From contig NZ_JACSQF010000012.1 in NCBI RefSeq assembly GCF_014836755.1, positions 1,045 to 34,677 on the forward strand: a stretch of 33,633 nucleotides of DNA, written 5' to 3'. Below, piece by piece: positions 15,214 to 22,664 of this stretch. The position numbers and the translations under genes are program-made. The DNA is from Oerskovia merdavium. Its GTDB lineage: Bacteria; Actinomycetota; Actinomycetes; Actinomycetales; Cellulomonadaceae. The notes under the pieces were generated by a model, which made no database searches, was not told the DNA's origin, and saw only the letters and a program-made list of their open reading frames with translations. The number at the start of each line of letters is the position of its first letter. Within the stretch, counting starts at the first letter, position 1.

Positions 15214-16686
15214 ATGCTCGAAGACCCCAACCTCGTCGGCATCATCGCCACGATCGCCCTCGTCATCGCGTTCTTCGCGATCATCACGTTCATCGCCAAG
15301 CGCATCCGCCGCGTCCCCCCGAACGAGGCCCTGATCATCGTCGGGCGCGGCGCAGGCCGCAAGGAGGCCGCGGGCTCGGGCCAGCGCGTCGTCACGGGCG
15401 GGCGCACGTTCGTGTGGCCCATCCTCCAGCAAGGCTTCTCCATCTCGCTCGAGCAGCGCCAGATCGGCATCACGGTCGAGGGCGTCGACAAGAACCGCAT
15501 CAAGATCGCCATCAAGGCGTCGATCAACTTCAAGGTCCGGGGCGACGAGGAGGGCGTGCGTCGCGCGGCCCAGCGATTCCTGTCCCAGCAGGGCACGCTG
15601 ACCGAGATCATCAAGGAGTCCCTCGAGGGCTCGCTGCGCTCGATCGTGGGCGACATGACGATCGAGCAGATCATCTCCGACCGCAAGGGCCTCTCCGACC
15701 GCGTCGTCGAGTCCACCAAGACGGACCTCTCGGAGCAGGGCCTGCAGGTCGACCTGCTCAACATCTCCGACATCTCGACGCCCGGCTCCGACTACCTCTC
15801 GAACCTGGGCCGCGCCGAGGCCGCCCGTGCCCGCCAGGTCGCCGAGGTCTCCGAGGCCGAGGCGCAGCGCGCGTCGGAGTTCGCCGCGATCGACGCCGCC
15901 GAGCAGATCGCCGAGCGCCAGAAGGCCCTCGACCTCAAGCGCGCCATCATCAAGGCCGAGACCGACAAGGCCAACGCGGAGGCCGAGGCCGCGGGTCAGC
16001 TCGCCCGCGCCGAGCAGGAGCGCCTGGTCGCGGTCGAGGAGCGAGAGGCCCTGGCCGAGCAGGCCCGCGTGACGCAGGAGCGCCTCGACATCGAGATCCG
16101 CAAGCCCGCCGAGGCCGCGGCCTACGCCGAGGTCCAGCGCGCCAACGCCCAGCGCGACTCGTCGAACGCGGCCACCGAGGCCGACGCGTACAAGCGCACC
16201 ACGATCGCCGAGGCCAACAAGACCGCCGCGATCCAGGACGCCGAGGCGTCCGCCGAGGCCGTCCGCCGCGCCGGCGAGGCCGAGCGTGACCGCCAGGTCG
16301 CCCTGGCCGTCGGTATCAAGGCCGAGGGTGAGGCGCGAGCGTTCGCGGTCGAGGCCGAGGGCCGCGCGGAGGCCGTCGCGACCGACGCCAAGGCCGAGGC
16401 GCTCAAGAAGTACGGCGAGGCCGCCCTGGTCCAGGAGCTCATCGAACGCCTGCCGGAGATCGTCCGCGCCGCAGCCGAGCCCATCGGCAAGATCCAGGGC
16501 ATGACGGTCATCTCGACCGACGGCGCGAGCGCCGTGACGAAGAACGTCGCTTCGGTCCTGGGCGAGGGGCAGCAGGTCATCAAGCAGCTCACCGGGGTCG
16601 ACATCAACCAGCTCATCGCCGGGCTGGCCGGTGGGCACCTGACGGGGCAGTCCGCGTCGAACGGGACGGCCGCGTCCTCGAACTGA
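15214..16686 (+). CDS. Flotillin family protein (SPFH domain)
   Basis: A 490-residue flotillin-like protein. One N-terminal membrane helix (about residues 8-28) is followed by the SPFH/band-7 domain (to about 200; VPPNEALIIVGRGAG, TLTEIIKESLEGSLRSIVGD). A long Ala/Glu-rich coiled coil spans about 205-400 with repeated EAxR/AEA heptads, and the C-terminal region (ELIERLPEIVRAAAEPIGKI) is of the type that mediates oligomerisation. It scaffolds membrane microdomains at the inner face of the cytoplasmic membrane. It probably forms an operon with the preceding NfeD-like gene. The last 25 residues are Ser/Ala/Gly-rich. Translation may be tuned by the hairpin between its ribosome binding site and start. 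A strong terminator follows. Confidence 0.9.
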   Translation: MLEDPNLVGIIATIALVIAFFAIITFIAKRIRRVPPNEALIIVGRGAGRKEAAGSGQRVVTGGRTFVWPILQQGFSISLEQRQIGITVEGVDKNRIKIAIKASINFKVRGDEEGVRRAAQRFLSQQGTLTEIIKESLEGSLRSIVGDMTIEQIISDRKGLSDRVVESTKTDLSEQGLQVDLLNISDISTPGSDYLSNLGRAEAARARQVAEVSEAEAQRASEFAAIDAAEQIAERQKALDLKRAIIKAETDKANAEAEAAGQLARAEQERLVAVEEREALAEQARVTQERLDIEIRKPAEAAAYAEVQRANAQRDSSNAATEADAYKRTTIAEANKTAAIQDAEASAEAVRRAGEAERDRQVALAVGIKAEGEARAFAVEAEGRAEAVATDAKAEALKKYGEAALVQELIERLPEIVRAAAEPIGKIQGMTVISTDGASAVTKNVASVLGEGQQVIKQLTGVDINQLIAGLAGGHLTGQSASNGTAASSN

Positions 16687-16704
16687 CACCAGCTTGGCGC
16701 ATTC

Positions 16705-16744
16705 GCGCCCGAGGCAGATCCATCCACGAGCCCGCCTCGGGCGC
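16705..16744 (+). terminator. Hairpin terminator after flotillin
   Basis: An 11 bp perfect stem (16705-16715 with 16734-16744) with an 18 base loop lies 18 bases after the flotillin stop. Confidence 0.7.
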
Positions 16745-17024
16745 TGTGCCCGACGACGACAGGAGATCCTCGAAACCGAGCCGGACGGTCAATACCTGGA
16801 TGACGGTCGGGAAATTCTTGAGAACCCGCGCTTCCAACCTGCGTCGTCCACCTGCTATCGTCTCGAACCGCACGAGCAAGGTCGCTCACATCCAGGGGGA
16901 AGAATGTTGAAAGAATCACGTCGTCGCGAGCGCGGGCGTCGGGTCGCGCACGCTCGGCCCTCTTTCTGGCCGCACTGGTGACGACCTTGGGGCCGCCGGG
17001 AGTTTCGCCCTCGGAAGCGGGACC
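16745..17024 (+). other. Intergenic/leader region before the secreted-protein cassette
   Basis: No firm gene. A -10-like TATCGT at 16856 could start transcription. A short reading frame from ATG 16904 (25 codons, after AGGGGGA at 16894-16900) runs to TGA at 16979. In another frame the same DNA encodes a signal-peptide-like stretch (ARSALFLAALVTTLGPPG) that stays open to a TGA at 17026-17028, overlapping the ATG at 17025 as ATGA. That frame has no standard start, so it may be a decayed leader or a translational coupler. Confidence 0.4.
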
Positions 17025-18146
17025 ATGAACGTCCACTCGGGCTCGACTCTCGTAGCTAAGCAAGTACTTGACACCGAACTGTCGAACCTGCCAGTTTTTT
17101 CCCGCTTTCATCGGAAGCCGGTCCTTCGGGCCGTTAGCCACACGAACAGGACCCACCAAACGCACCGAAAGAGAACCGCCGCCGCGCTCGCCCTCACCCT
17201 CGTCCTCGCGCTCATCCCCACCTCCGCCCTCGCAGCACCGGCCGACAGCCCTGCCGCAGAGCCGGCCGCGGTCAGCACCGAGAAGTTCGACCAGGTTGCA
17301 GGTGACCAGACCACCGGTCAGGCCAAGGCCCTTGTCGACAGTCACATCGACTCGACCATGCGCTCCTCCGGCATGGTCGCCCCTTCCGACGTCGAGGTGT
17401 GGACCACCGAGGTAGACGGGACCGACGTCGCAGCAGTGATCCCCGATGGCAGCGTCGTCGAGAGCGCCGCCGTCGTCACCGACGCTGCCGAGGACACCGA
17501 CATCGCCGCGTTCGGCGTCGAGATCGCCGAGATCGAGGAGGCCGTCGGCACCGCACCACCCGTCGCGCACTTGAAGGGCCGGGGCACACCGCTGCGCGAG
17601 GCATGCCGGACGCTGTGGTTCAATACCCCGGCCGCGACGAACGACGACCAGGTATACGACTGCTACGAGAAGTACAAGCTGTCGAACTCGTCGTACATCT
17701 ACAACCGGTACTCCAAGGCAACACTCGCGGCCGCTGCCGGTGGCGTACGTCGCGAGATCCACGAGTTCACGATCCGGTTCCGTCAGTACAAGAACTACAG
17801 CCGCATCACCGGCGGTCCGTACAACTACGGTCCTCTGCCCGGCAGCACTGACTGCAACAACGGTCAGTTCTCGTACGGCGTGGTGACGATCCCGTTGACC
17901 TCGTGCGCGAGCATCGAGAACGTCTCCGGTGGCAACTACTACAACTCCGGCACCAGGTACAAGGGTCACGCGACCGGTCAGAAGTACGTCGACGCGTATG
18001 CGCGGTTCACGTCGAACGGGACCGAGCCGATCTTTTCCGACTACGTGTGGCTCACTACGGCAGCGTGCGGCGACATGTGGGTGCCGTGCATTAACACGAA
18101 CAACAACTACTCGGCCACGTGGAACGACGGGGGCTACAACCGCTAG
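17025..18146 (+). CDS. Secreted Tyr/Asn-rich protein of unknown function
   Basis: A 373-residue protein I do not recognise. The ATG at 17025 has GGAAG at 17013-17017 upstream. The signal sequence is odd: about 50 mostly polar residues precede the hydrophobic core (AAALALTLVLALIPTSALA) and an ALA-AP cleavage site. A TTGACA at 17068 hints at a shorter form, but no standard in-frame start lies nearer. An acidic, Ala/Val-rich region comes next (about 75-175). The final 185 residues are rich in Tyr, Asn and Gly and hold six Cys, which may form three disulfides (EACRTLWFNTPAAT, DYVWLTTAACGDMWVPCINT). It is the first gene of a three-gene cassette; its TAG overlaps the next GTG by one base. GC is visibly lower than in neighbours, suggesting transfer. 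Confidence 0.65.
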   Translation: MNVHSGSTLVAKQVLDTELSNLPVFSRFHRKPVLRAVSHTNRTHQTHRKRTAAALALTLVLALIPTSALAAPADSPAAEPAAVSTEKFDQVAGDQTTGQAKALVDSHIDSTMRSSGMVAPSDVEVWTTEVDGTDVAAVIPDGSVVESAAVVTDAAEDTDIAAFGVEIAEIEEAVGTAPPVAHLKGRGTPLREACRTLWFNTPAATNDDQVYDCYEKYKLSNSSYIYNRYSKATLAAAAGGVRREIHEFTIRFRQYKNYSRITGGPYNYGPLPGSTDCNNGQFSYGVVTIPLTSCASIENVSGGNYYNSGTRYKGHATGQKYVDAYARFTSNGTEPIFSDYVWLTTAACGDMWVPCINTNNNYSATWNDGGYNR

Positions 18147-19309
18147 TGAAACGACGTACCATCACCTACCTGGCAGCTATCGCTGCGGTGGGCGTAACTG
18201 TTGGGGTCAGCCTTGCTCTCAAGGCTGACCCCAACGGGCCGCCCGACGTCAGCGCCGAAACGAGCCCCGCAGCGCACACCGCCACCTACTCGTGCGAATA
18301 CCCCGCGACGACCGTCGAAGACTTCTGCTCGATGCTCGAAGTGGACAACGTCCAGACGAGGTACGCACTGTTCCGCGCGGACGACACCGCAGTACGCACG
18401 ATGATCTACGATCCCGGCGGTCCAGGTGTATCGATCCTGTCGCGGCACATGGGCGACATCGAAGCGATCGTCGCCGACGCGCACGAACGCAGGTACAACC
18501 TGCTAGTCATCGACGAGCCGTGGGTCGTCGCGGAGTACCGCGACGAATGCCGCACAGCGATGAGCGGGTACTTCGCCAGCGCGACCGACCGATACCCCGC
18601 GCTGGCTGACGCAAGCCTTGTCGATGCTGTCAGGGGCGAATGCCTCGACGAGCAGGCTCCCGCCGTCATGACCGGTGAGCGGTACCGGCAGATCATTGCA
18701 GAGATCGAGCAGACCGAGAACGTGCATGTCGAACGCCTCGAGGGGTACTCGTTCGCGTCCGTGCGTGCGGCATACCTCGGTTCGACACACCCCGATCTCG
18801 TTGTCGCGGTCGGGACGCCGTTCCCCGTCGGAGCGCCCGCGACTGCATTCTTCGGTGCGACGTCCTCCTCGCCGACTCCGGCCGGTCTAAACACTGGGAC
18901 ATTGGCTTCTGACTCCGCTGCGGCCTACTACCAGATGACCGGCCTGACGACGGACGACATAGATCCCACGGTCGCTGGTCGTGCATTGTGGCAGACGGAC
19001 TCCGACGGGCAGGTATCGCTATCACGCGTCGGGTACCTGTCGGAGATGTGCCGGTCCTTGACCGAGTGGGACAAGATGTCCGCGGATACGCTTGGCAACC
19101 CGATGCTGAACGCGCAACGATCCATGCACGCAGCGTGCAACGGCTTCGACCTCGACACGCAGATGACCCTGCCGGAGCGGACTTGCTTCACCGTGCTGAG
19201 CAACGACATTCAAACCCCCTGGGTCGAGTCGGAACTGACCGCCGAAGCCCGCATCGACGTATCGGAGGCAGGGAAGCATGGACTGGTCGACATCCCCACG
19301 TGTAACTAG
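18146..19309 (+). CDS. Membrane-anchored TAP-like alpha/beta hydrolase (S33-like)
   Basis: A 387-residue protein resembling actinobacterial tripeptidyl-aminopeptidase-like (TAP-like, S33) alpha/beta hydrolases. A single N-terminal helix (about 7-25) would anchor it with the catalytic domain outside. Visible family landmarks are the oxyanion segment YDPGGPG (88-94), the nucleophile elbow GYSFA with Ser202 (the usual last Gly is Ala), SNDIQTPW with a likely acid Asp354, and KHGL with His378 followed by the C-terminal Cys (DIPTCN). All three triad positions are in family order. Overall similarity is low, so the substrate is unknown; it could process the secreted protein encoded just upstream. 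The GTG start at 18146 overlaps the previous stop (TAGTG), and the 3' end overlaps the next gene by 32 bases. Confidence 0.6.
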   Translation: MKRRTITYLAAIAAVGVTVGVSLALKADPNGPPDVSAETSPAAHTATYSCEYPATTVEDFCSMLEVDNVQTRYALFRADDTAVRTMIYDPGGPGVSILSRHMGDIEAIVADAHERRYNLLVIDEPWVVAEYRDECRTAMSGYFASATDRYPALADASLVDAVRGECLDEQAPAVMTGERYRQIIAEIEQTENVHVERLEGYSFASVRAAYLGSTHPDLVVAVGTPFPVGAPATAFFGATSSSPTPAGLNTGTLASDSAAAYYQMTGLTTDDIDPTVAGRALWQTDSDGQVSLSRVGYLSEMCRSLTEWDKMSADTLGNPMLNAQRSMHAACNGFDLDTQMTLPERTCFTVLSNDIQTPWVESELTAEARIDVSEAGKHGLVDIPTCN

Positions 19310-19778
19310 CCAAGACATCGACGGGCAGCAGCCGTTCACCGTCACGACCAAGCGCCCGTGGTCGGCGATCTGGATCGCGTTCGCCGCTGCGATGGGCGTG
19401 GCCGCCGTGGACTATGTGACGCTGGTCATGAGCGTGCTGTTCCCCGGGTGGGTCTGGTGCGTCACCACCGGTGGTCTGCTGCTCGCCGCTGGTGTCAAGG
19501 CGGTATTCATAGACGTGGAGTCCGTGCGTCGCGAGCGCGGGTCGCGGCCGCGTGATGCCGTGGCGAAGGTCGTTGCATGCGTCGTAGTCACAGCGTGGGC
19601 GCTGGCGCTGTGGCGTGAGCTGAACTCCGGCTGCATGGGACAGGAGTGTGCGGTGGCGTCTCAGGCGGTGAGCCTGTTCGTGGTCTTTCCGGTCATCCCG
19701 CTTGCTGCTCTGACGCTCATCGGGTACCTGATGCGCCGTGGGCGGGTCGGGTCAGCTGCGCGAGTAGGTGACAGCTGA
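19278..19778 (+). CDS. Four-helix membrane protein of unknown function
   Basis: A 166-residue integral membrane protein with four hydrophobic segments (about 27-50, 57-75, 91-110, 128-150). It has a cytosolic loop rich in Arg/Glu (VESVRRERGSRPRDAVAKVV), an extracytosolic loop with two Cys (ELNSGCMGQECAVASQ) and a basic C-terminus (YLMRRGRVGSAARVGDS). No family is recognised. It is third in the cassette, starting inside the end of the hydrolase gene with GGAGG at 19264-19268. An immunity, anchor or transport role for the secreted protein is conceivable, but nothing in the sequence decides it. Confidence 0.6.
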   Translation: MDWSTSPRVTSQDIDGQQPFTVTTKRPWSAIWIAFAAAMGVAAVDYVTLVMSVLFPGWVWCVTTGGLLLAAGVKAVFIDVESVRRERGSRPRDAVAKVVACVVVTAWALALWRELNSGCMGQECAVASQAVSLFVVFPVIPLAALTLIGYLMRRGRVGSAARVGDS

Positions 19779-19849
19779 TCTGTTGTGCGGGGGCCGGGGG
19801 GCTTGGGACGCGTGTTCGCGCGCTGGCTGACCGCTGGTGGATCGTTCGT

Positions 19850-20442
19850 CTACTCGCGTTCGGTCTGGGGGCCTCGCGCGATGCTTCGGTGCGGGGTTGG
19901 CCGGGTGCTGGTGCCGAAGCTCGTGGCGCTGCGGGTGCGCGCGGTGATGAGGCTGTGGTCGATGAGTTCTCCCGCGCGCTGGGAGCGTCCCTTGTCGTTC
20001 TCCACGCGCATAGGCGTGTATTCCGCCTCGGTCCAGAAGCGGCGGTAGCGGACCATGGCCGGGCACGAGGCGGCGAGGGCGGCCGCGGACTCCTGGGAGC
20101 GGGAGCGCCCGTCGGGGCCGTTGAAGACATCGCGGGCGTAGACGCTGGGCACCCAACGTCCGCCGAGCTCTTCCCCGGTCACGACGGCACCCTCGTAGGA
20201 CTGGCGCCAGCGCTGGGCGATGCGGGCCTGGGAAAGCTCGTGGGGCACCTCGAGGTCCACGACCTCGACCTCGTACCCCGCGGTCGCCAACTTCTCGCCG
20301 AGCTCGACCGCGGGTGCCGGCTTGGACAGCACGGAGTCGATCACGACGTTCGTCCCTCGCGCAGGGCCTCGTCGCGCAGCACGCGCGCCAGGTGCGAGGA
20401 CTCCTCGTGCATGAGGGCCACGAGCACCCGCGACGAAGTCGC
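19850..20442 (-). pseudogene. Zeta-toxin-like kinase remnant, frameshifted and 5'-truncated
   Basis: Two adjacent minus-strand frames together match the C-terminal two thirds of a zeta-toxin family protein (UDP-N-acetylglucosamine kinase type in toxin-antitoxin systems). The first part, ALMHEESSHLARVLRDEALR, ends in a stop just after REGR; the second continues NVVIDSVLSKPAPAVELGEK, then VEVVDLEVPHELSQARIAQR and RYRRFWTEAEYTP. The junction is near 20347, where one missing G (GGACGAACG for an expected GGACGGAACG) explains the shift. The N-terminal Walker A part is not found upstream. No epsilon antitoxin is visible. It is a decayed gene in the accessory stretch between the cassette and the methyltransferase. 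Confidence 0.65.
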
Positions 20443-20612
20443 GGGCTGGGGCACGGTCCGCCCCGCCACTAGCGCCGCTCGGCGGCATCCAACGCCATTG
20501 CCGGACGAGGGCCACCGAAGCCGACATCGACCTGCCCAACGGGCGGATCCAGCGTAGCCATCACAGAACGGCCCGCGACCTTGCATGGATCGTGGGGCGG
20601 TTCCATCTGGGA

Positions 20613-20628
20613 TGACGGGAATCGAACC
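20613..20628 (-). other. tRNA 3'-end relic, possible attachment-site scar
   Basis: The minus strand reads GGTTCGATTCCCGTCA, identical to the T-loop and 3' T-stem of many actinobacterial tRNAs (as in tRNA-Gly). The 5' T-stem and the rest of a tRNA are missing. Integrases commonly recombine at exactly this tRNA segment, so it may mark the edge of an old insertion. No matching copy was seen elsewhere in the window. Confidence 0.4.
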
Positions 20629-20888
20629 TCGTCCTCGTTCGCAACGCCCTGTTCGCGCTGGGCGTGGGCGCGCTGTGCGGGTGCTTCCTCCCGCGTGCGG
20701 TGGCCTGGCTCCCGCTGCTCACCTTCGGCATGGTGAGCTGGATCCTCGGTACGACGGACTCGTCGGCCACCGCACGGTGGTGGGCGCTGCCGAACTTCCC
20801 GGTGGAGTCGCCGACGATGTGGGTCGCCACGGGGACCGTCGTGCTGGTCGGATCTGTCGTGTACTCCGCCCGTGACGGGGCGAGGTGA
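20616..20888 (+). pseudogene. C-terminal remnant of a membrane protein
   Basis: An open frame without a credible start encodes about 90 residues with three hydrophobic segments (ALFALGVGALCGCFL, VAWLPLLTFGMVSWIL, MWVATGTVVLVGSVVYS) and ends at 20888. It begins inside the tRNA-like relic, so the 5' part seems to have been lost at the junction. It could be expressed from an internal ATG at 20664, but truncation is more likely. The family is not recognised. Confidence 0.45.
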
Positions 20889-20955
20889 CCACCCCGCACA
20901 CGCGTCGTGGGCGTCGCCGAGGTAGAACCTGCGGAGGTCCACCTCGCCGAACGTG

Positions 20956-21630
20956 TCAGGACGGCCGCCGCACCCGCAGTACCGTGTCGCGGATCGTGGC
21001 GGGCTCCCCGTCGGGCCCGGTCGCCTCACGCGTGGGCGCGTCGTCGGTCTCGACGTCCCACCCGTCGAGGTCGAGCTCGGCCAGGAGGTCGGCGCCCGTG
21101 TAGAAGAAGTGCTCGTCGAAGTCGCGGCGCACCGTCTCGTGGTCCTCGGGGTGGTGCCCGACGACGAGGAGCCGCCCGCCCGGCGCGACGGCCCGTGCGA
21201 GACGCGGGAACACCTGGCGGCGCAGGTCGGCCGGCAGGTGCATGAAGTGGGCCGTGACGAGGTCGAAGCGCTCGTCACCCGGCTGCCACTCGAGCAGGTC
21301 GGCCTGGCGCCACTCGATGCGGTCGGCGACGTCCGCGATGACGGCGTGCGCGGCGGCCTTCCCGAGGGCGACCGGGGAGATGTCGAGCCCGACGACGTCC
21401 CACCCCTGGCGTGCGAGCCACACCGAGTCGGCCCCCTCGCCCGCGCCCACGTCGAGCGCACGGCCCGGCGTCAGGTCGGCCGTCTGCGCCACGAGCTGCG
21501 GGTTGGGGTTGCCGCTCCACACCGACTCGGCCGAGCCGTAGCGCTCGTCCCAGAACGCCTGGTCGTGGTGGTGCTGCTGGTGGCCGTGCTCATGGTCACC
21601 GTGCTGGCCGTGCTGGTGGTCGCGCGTCAC
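20956..21630 (-). CDS. Class I SAM-dependent methyltransferase with His-rich N-terminus
   Basis: A 224-residue methyltransferase of the TehB/UbiE-like class I type. FWDERYGSAESVWSGNPNP precedes motif I, ALDVGAGEGADSVWL, the SAM-binding glycine loop. The acidic residue of motif II is in VVGLDISPVAL, motif post-I is WRQADLLEW, and DLVTAHFMHLP follows; the C-terminus is beta-rich. The first 24 residues after the start are a His/Gln/Asp-rich segment (HQHGQHGDHEHGHQQHHHDQ), which may bind metal. I start at the GTG at 21630, preceded by GAGGAG at 5 bases; a longer frame to 21729 has no such site. The substrate is unknown; tellurite or thiol-type acceptors are possible for this subgroup. Confidence 0.85.
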   Translation of the reverse strand: MTRDHQHGQHGDHEHGHQQHHHDQAFWDERYGSAESVWSGNPNPQLVAQTADLTPGRALDVGAGEGADSVWLARQGWDVVGLDISPVALGKAAAHAVIADVADRIEWRQADLLEWQPGDERFDLVTAHFMHLPADLRRQVFPRLARAVAPGGRLLVVGHHPEDHETVRRDFDEHFFYTGADLLAELDLDGWDVETDDAPTREATGPDGEPATIRDTVLRVRRPS

Positions 21631-21733
21631 GCGGGCTCCTCGGGTCGGGGCGGGCCGCAGGGTCGGCCGTCCTCCCCGACCATGAGCCCTCGCCAACCCC
21701 TCGCGCAAGCGCGTTTGCCGTTCCGGCAAACGC

Positions 21734-22537
21734 TCACCCCATCCACCCGAGCCACACCACGGCGTCGCGCGCGAGCAGGAACCCGACGATCCCCACGACC
21801 CACGCCGTGGTCGACGCCGCGTTCTTCGTCATCCACGCGTTGAGCCGGTCGAGCAACGGCTCGACCAGCCGCCCGGCTGCGACGCGGGCCGCCATGAGCA
21901 CCAGCGCGGGCAGCACCATCACGACGCAGTACGCGGCGAGGACGACCGCGGTCGCAGGCCACCCGAGGCCCGCGCGGGTGAGCATCCCGATCGCCGCGAG
22001 GTACGGCAGCATCGACGCCAGCTCGATCGCGGCGGCCGCGAGCGCCAGGCCCATGAGGGCCGTCACGGACCCGGGCGCGGTCGTGACGCCCTGGTGCGCC
22101 GCTGGGAGGGGGCGCGCGGCGCCGTCGGGCGGGGGCGTGCTGCCCGACGGCGTCGCGACCTCCCCGCTCGTCGCCCCCATGGCGCGGGCTCGCCACCGCA
22201 GGACACGCCCCTGGCCGTCCGACGAGCCCTTGGTGCGTCGGTCGAGGCGGAAGCTGTACGCGACGAGCGCGATCCCGAGGAGCAGCTCGACGATCCGGGC
22301 GGGCCGCGTGTCGAGCACGGCACCGAACCCGTCGGCGAGCGCGTCCGCGCCGAGCGCGAGCAGGATCCCGACGACGAGGTAGAAACCGACGATCGTGCCC
22401 AGGTAGACGAGCAGGCGGGCGACGCGCACCCGCCCCGGGGTCATGAGCAGCCAGACGGGGATGAGCAGGGTCCCGAAGCTCGTCGAGTCGACGAGCGCCA
22501 GGACTACGAGCGCGCCGAGGAGGGGAAGGAGTTCCAT
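21734..22537 (-). CDS. GAP family membrane protein (Sap/sulfolipid-addressing-like)
   Basis: A 267-residue protein of the GAP family (glycolipid-addressing/Sap-like), related to the LysE/DsbD fold. Six membrane helices are arranged as two sets of three: MELLPLLGALVVLALVDSTS, then LLVYLGTIVGFYLVVGILLA and ARIVELLLGIALVAYS; the second half includes ALMGLALAAAAIELASMLPY and AWVVGIVGFLLARDAVVWL. In mycobacteria, relatives help export cell-wall glycolipids. A Pro/Gly/Thr-rich cytosolic linker of about 50 residues separates the halves and is encoded by a palindromic repeat element (22121-22151). The ATG at 22537 is divergent from the histidine kinase gene. Confidence 0.8.
   Translation of the reverse strand: MELLPLLGALVVLALVDSTSFGTLLIPVWLLMTPGRVRVARLLVYLGTIVGFYLVVGILLALGADALADGFGAVLDTRPARIVELLLGIALVAYSFRLDRRTKGSSDGQGRVLRWRARAMGATSGEVATPSGSTPPPDGAARPLPAAHQGVTTAPGSVTALMGLALAAAAIELASMLPYLAAIGMLTRAGLGWPATAVVLAAYCVVMVLPALVLMAARVAAGRLVEPLLDRLNAWMTKNAASTTAWVVGIVGFLLARDAVVWLGWMG
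22121..22151. repeat. Palindromic copy of the GCCGTCGGGC element inside a linker
   Basis: GCCGTCGGGC (22121-22130) and its exact complement GCCCGACGGC (22142-22151) form a 10 bp stem with an 11 base loop within the coding sequence for the GAP protein's low-complexity linker. The same motif occurs at 4240, 14236, 24550 and 32889. Confidence 0.6.
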
Positions 22538-22664
22538 GTCGACACCCTCACGCGGGGCGGGGGTCGGCGGCGTCGGGCGAACGGGCGATCCTGTCGCCGG
22601 TGGGCGCCGCGCCGTACATCGTTCGAGCGATCCGTGGCACGGGCGCCTGTGCTGTGATGGGTCC

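Noticed and set aside
16904-16981. 25-codon peptide gene with a strong ribosome site
   Set aside because: Arg-rich with no resemblance to a known leader peptide; kept only as part of the intergenic description.
20469-20586. Missing N-terminus (Walker A) of the zeta-like gene
   Set aside because: No P-loop motif is visible in any frame upstream of 20442, so I treat the gene as 5'-truncated.
20590-20670. Full tRNA gene on the minus strand
   Set aside because: Only the T-loop and 3' stem match; the 5' T-stem does not pair and no anticodon or D arm can be drawn.
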